From: Desulfovibrio sp. OttesenSCG-928-G15
GTDB taxonomy: Bacteria; Desulfobacterota; Desulfovibrionia; Desulfovibrionales; Desulfovibrionaceae
Reading direction: 5' to 3'
DNA: 37,896 nucleotides
NCBI GenBank assembly: GCA_030266525.1
Contig: JAJDIC010000014.1
Location: 1-37,896 of the forward strand
The stretch's first letter is position 1. Each line of letters starts with the position of its first letter. A program made the translations under genes and the position numbers. The notes beneath the pieces are model-generated. The model did no database searches. It worked only from the letters and a program-made list of their open reading frames with translations, and had not been told where the DNA came from. Shown here one piece after another: positions 16,270 to 25,099 of this stretch.

Positions 16270-16302
16270 GCAAAGCAACTTCGAGATCTGCCGCGTGACG
16301 GC
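16270..16302. repeat. Short dispersed repeat R3, copy a
   Basis: GCAAAGC..CT..GAGAT.TGCCGC.TGACGGC, found again at 36122-36154 in the same orientation with about 80 percent identity over 33 bp. Short, so support is limited. Confidence 0.45.
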
Positions 16303-16435
16303 GGGCAAAGCCCGGAGCCTGTCCGGCTCCTTCTGGCTGGACACGGGCATGGTTGTTGCCGGTTCACTGCTGTGTCGGCGATTTGCGGCACAGGGTAAGC
16401 GCACACCAGAGCGCAACAGGCCGGGCAGCCAATAA

Positions 16436-16474
16436 AGGCACGGCCCGCATGCGGTTGCATGTGAGCCGTGCCTT
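16436..16474 (-). terminator. Rho-independent terminator after the split-Soret cytochrome gene
   Basis: AAGGCACGGC / GCCGTGCCTT stem of about 10 bp with a loop of roughly 20 nt that contains the smaller palindrome GCATGC. On the minus strand it is followed by TTTATT. It lies 54 nt past the gene's stop. Confidence 0.75.
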
Positions 16475-16527
16475 GAAAACGGCGCAAAAAGCGCCCTGCC
16501 CCTGGAGGGAAAGCCTCTGCGGCATTT

Positions 16528-17364
16528 TTACGGGTGATCTTTCAGCTTGTTTTGCACGTGTTCGCTGCCGCTGTGGCAGGGGGTACAGTCCATTTTGCCC
16601 TTGAGTATGGGAGAGGCGAACTTGTCCTTGTCGCCACCGTGACAATCCGGGCCGGTACAGCCTTTGCGGGTGTCGGACGCGGTAAGCGTACCTGCGAACG
16701 AGCCGCCGATTTTGGCATTCATGATTTCAACGGTTTTCTTGGCAACGTCGGCGGTCAGGCGGGCGCAGCGTTCGCTGCGTTCCTTGCTCTGGGCCGGTAT
16801 GCCGCTGGCATAGGACCATTTGCTCACAGAAATGTGGCACAACACAGACTCTGCCACGGAAGTGGGCAGTTCCTTGGTGGGCAGGCCGACCTGCAAGTCT
16901 TTGGCGGGCTGGAAAATGGGGAAGGCCGTGGTTTCATACCAGCGGAACAGCTCGTCCACCATGGGGTCGCGCTCTTTGCGCCCCCAGAACAGGGAAAGGG
17001 CCGACACCGCGCCAAGCAGCGCGCCGCACAGGGTGCCCCACTCGGAAACGCCGCTTTTGCCCATTTCCATCATGGAGTAAGGAAAGCTTTTATAGGGATC
17101 GCCAAACTTGTTGCCCATGGTCCCGACGATGGAATAGAACACGCCGTAACCACAGCCAAAGCCCTTGTAATAAAAACGCTCATGCGCGATGGGCGTAATT
17201 TCGGCGACATCAAGGGTTTGCGGTTTCCAGGAAAAGGGTTCTTCCTCTACCGGCATTCCCGCGTTTACCGGACCGGCAAAATTGCCCAAAGCGCCCGCAC
17301 CGACGCCTACTGCCACTGCCCCGCCCATAAACCCGAGCATCTGTCTGCGGTTTACCTTTGTCAT
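16528..17364 (-). CDS. Split-Soret cytochrome c
   Basis: 278 residues. The N-terminus MTKVNRRQMLGFMGGAVAVGVGAGALG is a twin-arginine signal, so the protein is periplasmic. The C-terminal part has two haem sites, CTGPDCH (a CX4CH site) and CTPCH. The N-terminal part contains YYKGFGCGYGVFYSIVG and the redox-type cysteine pattern of the C-GCAxxG-C-C family (C in LCGALLG, LCHIS and RCARL). This domain order is that of split-Soret cytochrome c from Desulfovibrio desulfuricans, a dimeric dihaem protein whose haems are packed together and which is linked to nitrate or dissimilatory metabolism; its exact role is unsettled. AAAAGGAG precedes ATG 17364. It forms its own transcription unit. Confidence 0.88.
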   Translation of the reverse strand: MTKVNRRQMLGFMGGAVAVGVGAGALGNFAGPVNAGMPVEEEPFSWKPQTLDVAEITPIAHERFYYKGFGCGYGVFYSIVGTMGNKFGDPYKSFPYSMMEMGKSGVSEWGTLCGALLGAVSALSLFWGRKERDPMVDELFRWYETTAFPIFQPAKDLQVGLPTKELPTSVAESVLCHISVSKWSYASGIPAQSKERSERCARLTADVAKKTVEIMNAKIGGSFAGTLTASDTRKGCTGPDCHGGDKDKFASPILKGKMDCTPCHSGSEHVQNKLKDHP

Positions 17365-17507
17365 GGCTTCTCCTTTTATGACATGAGGGTACACAGCATT
17401 GCCGCATTGCGCCGCAATGCATATTTAAGGAAGTGCTGATTAATGAGAATTTTTGTTCACTGGCAAGGAAGACGAATTCCGGGCGGAGCGAAGTATATCA
17501 AGACATA

Positions 17508-17570
17508 CATGAGCTTCGCACGGGATAAGCCCGCTCAGCCCCGGGCGCTGCCGGGGAACAAAAAGACCAT
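17508..17570. repeat. Dispersed repeat R2, copy b
   Basis: Second copy of the 63-bp repeat also found at 15075-15137, same orientation. It carries the GC-rich hairpin CCCCGG-GCGCTG-CCGGGG. It lies between prmC and the split-Soret cytochrome gene. Confidence 0.75.
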
Positions 17571-17649
17571 CATTCAGTGCCACCTTAACGCTTGCATCAA
17601 GAGAGACTGCGCCGAATGTAAAATACAAACACGCGCTTTACAAGAAATA

Positions 17650-18594
17650 CTACCGGGCGGCCTGCGCCACGACCATGCGGTCCAAACCGGCAAGATCGGG
17701 CCGCACCTCTGCGCACTGCCACGCCGGGCCTTGCAACAGGTCGCGGCAGGCATCCCCCTGACCTGCCCCTATTTCCATCAGCAGCCAGCCGCCCGGTTCC
17801 AGCAGCGCAGGGACCGTGGCGATAATGCCGGCTACGTCTTCCAGTCCGCTTTGCCGCGAATATTTTTCCTGCCCGCCGACAGCGGGCACCAGCGCGCTTT
17901 TCGGCTCATAAGCCCGTACTTCCCGGTCAAGTGAACTGTATTCTTCTTCGCTCACATAGGGCGGGTTGGCCAGAATCAATCGCAGGCTCTTGCTTCGCAC
18001 AGGAAGCGCATGAAAATCAGCCCTGACAAAATGCACCGTCCGCGCCCCATGCGTTGCGGCGTTACACCGGGCAATTTCCAGCGCTCCGGCGCTCCTGTCC
18101 ACTGCCAGCCCGATCCAACCCGGCAATTCCAAAGCAACGCTCACAGCCAGACAGCCGGAGCCGGTGCCAAGGTCCGCAAACAAACCGGGTGCGGCGGCAT
18201 GTGCCGCACACTCACGAGCGGCGTCCACCAGCAGTTCCGTTTCCGGCCTTGGTATAAGCGTTTCCGGTGACAGGGCAAAGTTCCGTCCATAAAATTCCCT
18301 GCTACCCGTGATATAGGCCACAGGCTCCCCGTTTTCACGCCGGGCAGCGTAAGCAAAAGCCCGCTCAAGCACTTTCGCCTCAAGCGCAACATCTGGTTCC
18401 ATAATGGTTTTTTTCAAAAAATCCGACCGCTCCAGCCCGAGGGCGTGAGCCAGTAACACTTCCGCCGAAAGACGCGGTGAATCGGCCCCGGCAATGGAAA
18501 GACGTTCGGCAAGAAGGCCAAGCGCCACACGGGGCACAGCCCGCTCAGGCAGGCGTTTCACTGGTTCTGGCGAAACAGAGGATTTTTTACACAT
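17650..18594 (-). CDS. prmC: Peptide chain release factor N5-glutamine methyltransferase PrmC
   Basis: 314 residues. PrmC methylates the glutamine of the GGQ motif in RF1 and RF2. An N-terminal helical domain (about 20-100) is followed by a Rossmann methyltransferase domain with FADLGTGSGCLAVSVAL (SAM site) and the catalytic NPPY motif in LILANPPYVSEEEYSSLDREV. The start at ATG 18594 has AGGTG nine nt upstream; a longer frame to 18639 lacks a ribosome site. Its substrate gene prfA lies upstream on the same strand, about 480 nt away, separated by repeats and hairpins, so the two may not share one transcript. Confidence 0.94.
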   Translation of the reverse strand: MCKKSSVSPEPVKRLPERAVPRVALGLLAERLSIAGADSPRLSAEVLLAHALGLERSDFLKKTIMEPDVALEAKVLERAFAYAARRENGEPVAYITGSREFYGRNFALSPETLIPRPETELLVDAARECAAHAAAPGLFADLGTGSGCLAVSVALELPGWIGLAVDRSAGALEIARCNAATHGARTVHFVRADFHALPVRSKSLRLILANPPYVSEEEYSSLDREVRAYEPKSALVPAVGGQEKYSRQSGLEDVAGIIATVPALLEPGGWLLMEIGAGQGDACRDLLQGPAWQCAEVRPDLAGLDRMVVAQAAR

Positions 18595-18695
18595 ACGCAG
18601 CACCTGAAAAAAAGCCGGTAATTTCTGGCAAACGCCCATTTTTTATCTGGCAACCAGAGCAGGGCATGTATACATTTTCAATGGTAAAAGGCTCT

Positions 18696-18730
18696 AAGGG
18701 GAGGCAGGACGTATCGCCCTGCCCCCCCTT
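18696..18730 (-). terminator. Probable hairpin terminator or attenuator upstream of prmC
   Basis: AAGGGG.GGCAGG pairs with CCTGCC..CCCCTT around an eight-nt loop (ACGTATCG region). On the minus strand a short CCTTTT follows a few nt after the stem. It lies about 100 nt before prmC, so it may limit read-through from upstream. Confidence 0.45.
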
Positions 18731-18793
18731 ACAAAATAGCGCAGCACTATTTGGACGCGCGCCTTGCCAGGCGGAAAAAATCAGCACTTCCCC

Positions 18794-18934
18794 AGACAGT
18801 GTAGTCACGAGATATCTTTTGCCCCCTGCCCGCGTTGCGTCAGAAACCCCTAAAGGTCATGGACGAAAGAGTCCTCTCCCTCCTGGTGAACCTGTAGCGC
18901 CTTGGCAGAGAACAAAAGCCAAACTCGTGACGCC
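18794..18934. repeat. Dispersed repeat R1, copy a
   Basis: About 140 bp (AGACAG.GTAGTC.CGAGAT.TCTTT ... GCCTTGGCAGAGAA...AAACTCGTGACG) repeated at 35971-36109 in the same orientation with roughly 85 percent identity by eye. No terminal inverted repeats or transposase gene are seen. Confidence 0.8.
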
Positions 18935-18971
18935 AGTATCTCAAGAAAAGATTTTGCTTCGAGTTCAAGGA

Positions 18972-19034
18972 ACCCGGCCTTTTTTCGGAGGGAGTGTACG
19001 CTTTTGGTACTCGACCGGAGAAAAAAGGCCGGGT
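18972..19034. terminator. Long hairpin after prfA
   Basis: A perfect 15-bp inverted repeat (ACCCGGCCTTTTTTC, 18972-18986, with 19020-19034) and partial pairing inside the 33-nt loop. It begins 40 nt past the prfA stop and may end that transcript or protect its 3' end. The U-rich part lies within the stem, unlike a standard terminator. Confidence 0.5.
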
Positions 19035-19074
19035 GACGCGAAAATCGGACAAAAGACGTATTTGGAAACAGCCC

Positions 19075-20145
19075 CTAGATCTCGGACTGGGCTTTTAATG
19101 CTTCGGCCTGCGCGGCAGTGGTCAGGGCGTCGATAAGTTCCTGAATATCGCCTTCCATAACCTGATCCAGCTTGTACAGGGTCAGGTTGACCCGGTGGTC
19201 GGTTACGCGGCCCTGTGGAAAATTGTAGGTGCGGATGCGTTCCGAGCGATCCCCGGAGCCGACCTGGGAACGCCGGTTTTCGGCCTGCTCCGCATGCACT
19301 CGCTCCTGCTCGGCCTGCAAAAGACGCGAATACAGAACCTTGAGCGCCTTGGCCTTGTTTTTATGCTGGGACTTTTCATCCTGCATGGCCACGCAGATGC
19401 CGGTGGGAATGTGCGTAACCCGCACTGCCGAGTCAGTGGTGTTGACCGACTGGCCGCCGGGGCCGGAGGAGCGATATACGTCAAAGCGCAAATCTTCCGG
19501 GCGAATGTCCACGTCCGCCTCTTCCGCTTCGGGCATGATGGCCACGGTCGCTGCAGAAGTATGGATACGCCCCTGAGATTCCGTGGCAGGCACGCGCTGC
19601 ACGCGGTGGGTCCCTGCCTCGTATTTGAAGTGGCTGTATGCCTTGTTTCCGGCGATAAGAGCGCTGATTTCCTTGTATCCACCGGCTGCGGCGTCGCTGA
19701 CGCCCATGATTTCCACCCTCCAGCCGCGCGCTTCGGCGTAGCGGGTGTACATGCGAAACAGGTCTGCCGCGAACAGGGCGGCTTCTTCCCCGCCGGTTCC
19801 GGCCCGGATTTCAAGGATGATGTTTTTGTCGTCCAGCGGATCTTTGGGCAGCAAAAGGATGGTCAGTTCATGCTCAAGGGCTTCGATTTCCGGTTCCAGA
19901 CTTTTGATTTCTTCCTGGGCCATGGCCTTGATGTCATTGTCGGAATCTTGCAGCAGGGAGCGGCTTTCCGCAAGTTGGGCCTTTAATTCCTTGTACTTGC
20001 GAAAAACATCCACAACCTCTTTCAAGTCCGCATGGGCCTTGGTCAGCTTGCGATAGCGGTCCTGATCGCCAAGCACTTCGGGCGAGGAAAGCTGTTGCTC
20101 CACATCTTCAAAGCGGCGTTCCAGGTTTTCCAGTTTGGCAAACAT
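19075..20145 (-). CDS. prfA: Peptide chain release factor 1
   Basis: 356 residues. RF1 reads UAA and UAG stop codons. [23 protein letters not shown] contains the PAT codon-recognition motif that marks RF1 rather than RF2. [17 protein letters not shown] holds the GGQ peptidyl-hydrolysis motif. The N-terminal coiled-coil domain spans about residues 1-100. The start codon overlaps the end of the DUF1385 gene by one base (both at 20145), so the two are probably translated together. Confidence 0.97.
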   Translation of the reverse strand: MFAKLENLERRFEDVEQQLSSPEVLGDQDRYRKLTKAHADLKEVVDVFRKYKELKAQLAESRSLLQDSDNDIKAMAQEEIKSLEPEIEALEHELTILLLPKDPLDDKNIILEIRAGTGGEEAALFAADLFRMYTRYAEARGWRVEIMGVSDAAAGGYKEISALIAGNKAYSHFKYEAGTHRVQRVPATESQGRIHTSAATVAIMPEAEEADVDIRPEDLRFDVYRSSGPGGQSVNTTDSAVRVTHIPTGICVAMQDEKSQHKNKAKALKVLYSRLLQAEQERVHAEQAENRRSQVGSGDRSERIRTYNFPQGRVTDHRVNLTLYKLDQVMEGDIQELIDALTTAAQAEALKAQSEI

Positions 20146-21212
20146 CAGATCTGCTCCAGCGGCTTTGAATCAGGGTACAGGCGCTCGTAGGTTGGGGTGG
20201 AAATAATGGCGTCGGCGTGTTCGCCAAGCGCTTCTTTGAGCGCGACCAGCCCGACTTCCAGCTGGGCGTCATCCGGCTCCCGCGTGGTCATGGTTTGTAA
20301 AAGCAGGCCCGGGCCGCGCAAGGCTGCGCCGAGCACGGGGTTTTCAAGCTTTGCCGCAGAGCGGATGGCTTCGTAAGCAATGGCGCTGATCGGCGCCATG
20401 AGCAGCAGCTTGAACACAATGATCGCACCGTGCTTGAGCACCACGTTTTCCGGCGTCCAGATGAGCATCAGCAGGGGCACGGTGAGCGCGTGTAACAAAA
20501 TGGAAATGGACAGCACAAAGAGCAAAAAAGTGGTTCCGCAACGCGGGTGCAAACGGCTGTATTTTCTGGCAGATACGGTGGAAACCGGGTTTTCCCCGTT
20601 TTCGTAGGCGGCAATGGTCTTGTGCTCTGCCCCATGGTATTCAAACACGCGGCGAATGTCCGGCACAAAGGAAATGCAGGCGATATAGCCGATGAACATG
20701 GCAAACTTCAACAGGCCGTCCCACAAGTGGAACGAAAGCCCTTCCACCCCGCCGGAAATGGACAGCATGTTCAGACCGATGGTCAGAAGGTGGGGCACCA
20801 CCACAAAAAGCAACATGGCAAGCCCCACGGCGATAGCCAGGGTGACAGCCAGTTGCCAGGGCTTGATCGGCTCTCCTTCCGCTTCGGCGGCAAGTTCCGC
20901 CGAAAGGTTCAGGGCCTTGATGCCGTTGATCATGGTTTCGATAAGCACAGGGAAGCCGCGTACCCAGCGGAGACGGGCCAACTCGCTTTTGAACAGGGTG
21001 GCCCAGGGGCGGGTAACGGCCACTATGCTTGCGTCCGGCTTGCGCACGGCCAATGCCAGCACGTCGCCGTTACGCATCATGATGCCTTCCATAACAGCCT
21101 GCCCGCCAACGGCCAGACTTTCACAGGAAGCATCGGCTCCCTGCCCTTCAGACGCAAAAGCGTCAAGAAAGGCAAGGAGCCGGAAGGGCAATATGCAAGC
21201 CTTGGGGCGCAA
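20145..21212 (-). CDS. DUF1385 family membrane protein
   Basis: 355 residues from TTG 21212. The family signature is clear: [31 protein letters not shown] start at residue about 36, [20 protein letters not shown], and [20 protein letters not shown]. There are about five membrane segments (residues 120-145, 170-195, 220-250, 260-285 and near 300). The function of the family is unknown; it is commonly found beside rpmE, prfA and prmC, as here. The start is uncertain: TTG 21212 has GAGGG nearby, but the family core begins about 35 residues later. It follows rpmE by 11 nt. Confidence 0.88.
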   Translation of the reverse strand: MRPKACILPFRLLAFLDAFASEGQGADASCESLAVGGQAVMEGIMMRNGDVLALAVRKPDASIVAVTRPWATLFKSELARLRWVRGFPVLIETMINGIKALNLSAELAAEAEGEPIKPWQLAVTLAIAVGLAMLLFVVVPHLLTIGLNMLSISGGVEGLSFHLWDGLLKFAMFIGYIACISFVPDIRRVFEYHGAEHKTIAAYENGENPVSTVSARKYSRLHPRCGTTFLLFVLSISILLHALTVPLLMLIWTPENVVLKHGAIIVFKLLLMAPISAIAYEAIRSAAKLENPVLGAALRGPGLLLQTMTTREPDDAQLEVGLVALKEALGEHADAIISTPTYERLYPDSKPLEQI

Positions 21213-21223
21213 CGGTCCCTCGC

Positions 21224-21433
21224 TTACTTTTGCAGGTTTGCGTACTTTTTACGGAAGCGATCAATACGGCCCGCAGTGTCAACAAACCGCTGCTTGCCGG
21301 TATAGAAGGGGTGGCAATGGGAGCAAATTTCCATGTGCACGCTTTCGCCCTTGGTAGAAAGCGCTTCGCTTTCATACCCGCAGGCGCAGGAAATTTTCGC
21401 AGTGAAAAGCTTGGGATGGATGTCCTTTTTCAT
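21224..21433 (-). CDS. rpmE: 50S ribosomal protein L31
   Basis: 69 residues. This is the zinc-binding form: cysteines at 16 and 18 (ISCACGYES) and the pair CSHC at about 37-40 followed by [20 protein letters not shown], the family hallmark. L31 forms an intersubunit bridge. It is first in the rpmE-DUF1385-prfA group. AAGGATT upstream acts as ribosome site. Confidence 0.96.
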   Translation of the reverse strand: MKKDIHPKLFTAKISCACGYESEALSTKGESVHMEICSHCHPFYTGKQRFVDTAGRIDRFRKKYANLQK

Positions 21434-21648
21434 AACCGTAATCCTTCGGTGGTCAAGGTACTATCCGGGGACTTCGGCGTTATCCGATTACCCGGGGACA
21501 GATCAGCGCTCTAACATAATCTCGCCGCCGCGCTTCGGGCAAAGCGGGAGATGGCTGACACACGAACGCAAGTCATTACGCGCTACAGGGCATTTTGACA
21601 AGGGAAAAATACGCATTGTGCGCCGCAAGTCAAGATCCGCAAGGTCTG

Positions 21649-22491
21649 CTACGAAAGGGATGCGGCGTTGTCCATGCGCCCGCCTTGCTCAAACGCAGCC
21701 TTGACGGCGTCTATAATATGGCCCCGCACGCCGGTCCGGTCCAGATGGTTCAGACCGGCTATGGTCATTCCGGCAGGGGAAGTGCCTTGCTCGCGCAACA
21801 GAACCGGATGCTTGCCGCTTACAGAGGCCATGCTCGCGCAGCCATCCATCAAGGCGGCGGAAATCGTCTGCGCGTCCTGCCTGGTAAGCCCCACGCTCAC
21901 CCCTGCCTCGCACAGACTGTCCATGATGTGGAAAAGAAAACCGGGACCGCACCCGGCAAGGGCGGTAAACGCATTCATGTTTTTTTCATCAAATTCGATA
22001 ACCGTGCCCAGGCCACTGAAGAGAGTCAGAACATCCCGTCTGTCCTCAGCCTGAACATTTTCCATGGTGCACAGGCCGAACAGGCCTTTGCCCACTTCAA
22101 CCAGAATGTTCGGCATGACGCGAAAAACAGAGAAGCTGTCTGCGGTCAACGTATGCAGCTCCGCCAGAGTAACGCCTGCGGCTATGGAAACGAGCGTTCC
22201 GCCCAAAGACGATTTGGCCTCCGCTCTGAACCTGCACACGTCACGTACAACACTCGCCACCTGCTCCGGCCTGACGGCAATGATCAGAATGGCGCAATCA
22301 ACAGCCAGCTCTTGGAGCGTTTTGGAAAAAACAATGCCCGGCCTGGCACGCGATCGAGCCGGGGCTTCTTTCGCATAAACCCGCAGGGAAAAAGACTTTT
22401 GAAAACTTTTCGAGCGTACCATGGCGTTGGCCAAAGCGGCACCCATGCTGCCGTAACCGATAATGCCCACAGTTTGCGAAGCCATGCTCAT
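21649..22491 (-). CDS. proC: ProC-like pyrroline-5-carboxylate reductase family protein
   Basis: 280 residues. TVGIIGYGSMGAALANAMV is the NAD(P)-binding Rossmann motif; the C-terminal dimerisation domain contains the family signature ...FTALAGCGPGFLFHIMDSLCEAGVSVGLTRQDAQTI...HPVLLREQGTSPAGMTIAGL. ProC reduces 1-pyrroline-5-carboxylate to proline with NAD(P)H. Its ATG overlaps the stop of the iclR-type gene by four nt (ATGA), so the two are co-translated. In this catabolic neighbourhood it could instead reduce another cyclic imine. Whether it is the housekeeping ProC cannot be told from this window. Confidence 0.88.
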   Translation of the reverse strand: MSMASQTVGIIGYGSMGAALANAMVRSKSFQKSFSLRVYAKEAPARSRARPGIVFSKTLQELAVDCAILIIAVRPEQVASVVRDVCRFRAEAKSSLGGTLVSIAAGVTLAELHTLTADSFSVFRVMPNILVEVGKGLFGLCTMENVQAEDRRDVLTLFSGLGTVIEFDEKNMNAFTALAGCGPGFLFHIMDSLCEAGVSVGLTRQDAQTISAALMDGCASMASVSGKHPVLLREQGTSPAGMTIAGLNHLDRTGVRGHIIDAVKAAFEQGGRMDNAASLS

Positions 22492-23291
22492 GCAGGCTCC
22501 TTGTAGGGGAAGCAGGAAGGCGAAGCTCCAAGACGCAGGGAAATTTTTTGCGCTGCCTGGATTAAATGCTTTTCGATATTTCGGGATGTATCCGGACTCA
22601 GCCGCACTGTGGGGGCGGAAATGCTGAGCGTGGCCGCCAGCTTGTTCTGGAAATCATAAACAGGGGTCGCTGTACAGCGTACACCCTTGAACACTTCTTC
22701 ATAATCATAGGCCAGCCCGGTCAGTCTGACCTTTTCCAGTTCAACCCCGAGTTCGTGTCTGGCCTGTTCTGACGGCGCTTCGGGGAACTGCTCCTTGATC
22801 AACTGCAACACTTTATCCGCTTCCGCCTTGTCGGCAAAAGCCAGAAAAATTTTGCCCGAAGCGGATTGGAAAAGCGGAAAAGAGCTGCCGACTATCGAGT
22901 CCTGACGAAGCATCTGTGTGGTGACCTGTTTGTCCACAACCAGCATTTCCGTACCGGAAACCACACACAAGTTGACCGTTTCGTCCACAGCATCCAGAAG
23001 CTCCCGGCAATAGGGCCTGGCAATATCCACCAGGCTGGAGTGACGCAACATCCGGCTGCCTATGGAAAAAAGCTTGAAAGAAAGACAATACTCGCCGCGC
23101 TGCTTTTCCTGCACCACATACCCATTATCTTCCAGTGTCAGCAACATTCTGTGCACGGTTGTCTTGGGCATTCCCATTGCTCTGCACAACTCGGCAAGTT
23201 CCCACGACTTTCGAGTGGAAAGCGTTTCTATTAGCAGACAGGCCTTTGAAATCGCTCCGATTTCATAATACTTTCTGGGCTGGGTTAGCAT
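22488..23291 (-). CDS. IclR family transcriptional regulator
   Basis: 267 residues. An N-terminal winged helix-turn-helix (about residues 10-70: KACLLIETLSTRKSWELAELCRAMGMPKTTVHRMLLTLEDNGYV) is followed by the IclR effector-binding domain (about 85-250), with SASGKIFLAF and GLAYDYEEVFKGVRCTATPVYDFQNKLAATLSISAP. It is the only transcription factor seen in the window and the natural candidate to control the surrounding catabolic genes. AGGAA precedes ATG 23291. A degenerate copy of the cluster's operator lies 20-40 nt before the start, which suggests autoregulation. The effector is unknown. Confidence 0.92.
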   Translation of the reverse strand: MLTQPRKYYEIGAISKACLLIETLSTRKSWELAELCRAMGMPKTTVHRMLLTLEDNGYVVQEKQRGEYCLSFKLFSIGSRMLRHSSLVDIARPYCRELLDAVDETVNLCVVSGTEMLVVDKQVTTQMLRQDSIVGSSFPLFQSASGKIFLAFADKAEADKVLQLIKEQFPEAPSEQARHELGVELEKVRLTGLAYDYEEVFKGVRCTATPVYDFQNKLAATLSISAPTVRLSPDTSRNIEKHLIQAAQKISLRLGASPSCFPYKEPA

Positions 23292-23310
23292 GACTCATTC
23301 CTGTTATGTT

Positions 23311-23334
23311 ATTCCGCATGTGCTTACGGGATTT
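23311..23334 (+). promoter_or_regulatory. Degenerate operator-like site before the iclR-type gene
   Basis: ATTCCG-N7-TTACG (from 23311) matches the left part of the 24-bp cluster operator (ATTCCG-N7-TTACG in the copy at 33408-33425). The right third is not conserved. It lies 20 nt upstream of the regulator's start codon. Confidence 0.35.
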
Positions 23335-23355
23335 GACTATGTACTCCAAGCCATC

Positions 23356-24927
23356 CTATTGCGCAACGCGATTTATCACGTTTCCCGTCTTTGACAACAA
23401 GGTCATGCCATCCTTGAAAACCGCAATGCATAAACCCCAGGTCAGAAACATCATAAAGAAGCCGCCCACTGCGAACAGGCAGCGCAAGCCGTCAAGCCCG
23501 CCGGAGATGACCAGAAGGTAGGCAACCATACCGGTGCTTATACCCCATACAAGCTTGAGCCGGGTGGGCGGCTCGTCGGCAATGCTCAACCCCTTTGTGG
23601 AAATGGTAGCCAGTACGGCGGTCATGGGGTCGGCCAGGGTGGCAAAGGAGATAATCGTCAATACAATAAAAAAGGCAATAGTCACCATGGGCAGGGGACA
23701 TTGGCTGAACACCATAAAAACAGAAGACTCAAGCCCTTTGTCCTGCACGGTAGCCCAGATATCGAGCAGGCCGGTCCATTGCGCGTGTATGGCCGTACTG
23801 CCGAAGGTATTGATCCACAAAAACACGAAAATCGTCGGCGCAAGGATGTTGACCAGCAAAAACTGACGCACGGTCCTTCCCCTGCCAAGCCTCGCGAGGA
23901 ACAGGCCGATAGGCGCGCCGTAGCCGAAAAAGGCCAGCATGAAAACAACCAGCCAGTTGGCTGACCAGGCGTCTTCGGGTTGCATGGTATTCAGGAGAGA
24001 ACTGTTTACAAAAAAATGACCGATGAAATAGCCGAAAGCTTCCGTACCCATGGACAGGATAAAAAGCGTCGGCCCGACAAAAAAAATGAAAAACATCAAT
24101 ACAATAAACATCTTGGTGCACAGGCTCGAAAGAAACTGCATGCCCTTGCGCAGCCCCTTTACACTGGAACCTGTATAAAGACCTATAACCACGGCCCCTA
24201 TGCAGCCCCACATGAGAGGCGAGCCTTCAATCCCTGTCAGGTAGGTGATGCCGCTGCCAATTTGCATGAGACCCGCGCCCATGCTGCTGGCAACCACCCC
24301 GCAGAGCGAAAAAATACACAAGCCGTGGATAATGTGCTTGGACGGCTCAAAAAATCTCTCCGGCATAACGCTGCGCAATCCTTCGGCAATAGACAAAGGA
24401 CGGGCCAGGTTATAGGAGGCCAAAGCAAAGGCCAGACCGCACATGGCATAAATACAGTACTGGGCGATGGTCCAGTGCAGGACGCTTTGCGATATGGCGA
24501 AAATTCCCGCCTGACGAGAGCCGGGCTCCAGCCCCAGCACCTTGGGCGGGGACATGAAGTGGTACATGGGTTCCCCGATGCCCCAAAAAAGAATACCGAT
24601 GCCGATACCGGTGCACAGGGTAATGGAGAACCACTGCCAGGTGGTGAAATTGGGCTTGGCGTCTTTTCCGCCCAGACGTATGGAGCCTATGGGAGAAAAG
24701 GCAATGCCAAAGGCTATGAAGACTATGAGGAGTGAACTGACAACGCTCATCCAGCCCCAGTACTGCGTCAGCCAGGCCTGCATGCCGTCGAGAATCTGTT
24801 TGAAATGGTCTATGTTCAAAATGCCGATGCCGATAAACAGAATCAGTATAATGAAGCTTGGATAAAAGGTTGGCCTGTCTAGAGTGTTTCGTTCAGTTTC
24901 CGTCAAATGGCTGTTCTGTTCGGACAT
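23356..24927 (-). CDS. BCCT family transporter (betaine/carnitine/choline type)
   Basis: 523 residues with about 12 membrane segments. Family motif TGIGIGILFWGIGEPMYHF is present in TM3-4, and ARLGRGRTVRQFLL corresponds to the conserved loop after TM8. Members import quaternary amines such as glycine betaine, carnitine and choline, by Na+ or H+ symport or by exchange. The usual tryptophan-rich box before that loop (WWISWAPFVG-type) reads FMLAFFGYGAPIGLF here, so the aromatic ammonium-binding site is altered. The start at ATG 24927 has AGGGAG upstream. It begins after the ridA terminator and ends 64 nt before the iclR-type gene. Confidence 0.92.
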   Translation of the reverse strand: MSEQNSHLTETERNTLDRPTFYPSFIILILFIGIGILNIDHFKQILDGMQAWLTQYWGWMSVVSSLLIVFIAFGIAFSPIGSIRLGGKDAKPNFTTWQWFSITLCTGIGIGILFWGIGEPMYHFMSPPKVLGLEPGSRQAGIFAISQSVLHWTIAQYCIYAMCGLAFALASYNLARPLSIAEGLRSVMPERFFEPSKHIIHGLCIFSLCGVVASSMGAGLMQIGSGITYLTGIEGSPLMWGCIGAVVIGLYTGSSVKGLRKGMQFLSSLCTKMFIVLMFFIFFVGPTLFILSMGTEAFGYFIGHFFVNSSLLNTMQPEDAWSANWLVVFMLAFFGYGAPIGLFLARLGRGRTVRQFLLVNILAPTIFVFLWINTFGSTAIHAQWTGLLDIWATVQDKGLESSVFMVFSQCPLPMVTIAFFIVLTIISFATLADPMTAVLATISTKGLSIADEPPTRLKLVWGISTGMVAYLLVISGGLDGLRCLFAVGGFFMMFLTWGLCIAVFKDGMTLLSKTGNVINRVAQ

Positions 24928-24958
24928 GCTGGCTCCCTTTTCCTGCTTGTGACCTGAT

Positions 24959-25027
24959 GTCCGGGCTTGCCCCCGCCAATCGGCGGAAGCGATGTACATG
25001 CACAAATACCAAGAATGCCGCCCGGAC
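24959..25027. repeat. Inverted repeat upstream of the BCCT gene
   Basis: GTCCGGGC (24959-24966) and GCCCGGAC (25020-25027) flank a 53-nt segment that has an inner CCGCC-AATC-GGCGG stem. It could fold in the leader of the BCCT mRNA or be an operator; no further evidence. Confidence 0.35.
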
Positions 25028-25056
25028 AGATTACTTCTTAATGCATACTCGCCCAA

Positions 25057-25095
25057 AAGGGCCGGGGCCTCGTGTTGATACCGGCCCCGGCCCTT
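25057..25095 (-). terminator. Rho-independent terminator after ridA
   Basis: 13-bp stem AAGGGCCGGGGCC / GGCCCCGGCCCTT with a 13-nt loop, followed on the minus strand by TTTTGGG. It starts five nt past the ridA stop and separates the oxidoreductase-acyl-CoA synthetase unit from the BCCT gene. Confidence 0.85.
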
Positions 25096-25099
25096 ACAA

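Larger units (their letters stand above)
16077..16527. other. Intergenic region between the split-Soret cytochrome gene and lpxC
   Basis: No convincing gene. The right-hand cytochrome terminator (16436-16474) and a short copy of repeat R3 (16270-16302) lie here. The lpxC promoter should be near 16130-16180; a minus-strand TTGCGT-N17-TATTCC is a weak candidate. A short open frame at 16158-16487 (-) overlaps the terminator and has no coding character. Confidence 0.5.
18595..19074. other. 480-bp spacer between prmC and prfA, filled with repeats and hairpins
   Basis: No real gene is supported. It holds a hairpin at 18696-18730, dispersed repeat R1 copy a at 18794-18934 and a long hairpin at 18972-19034. 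A minus-strand frame at 18840-19052 translates through R1 and is not considered a gene. Confidence 0.6.

Noticed and set aside
16158..16487. Minus-strand frame of 109 residues downstream of the cytochrome gene
   Set aside because: It spans a terminator and repeat R3 and has a biased, Arg/Pro/Cys-rich composition without a ribosome site.
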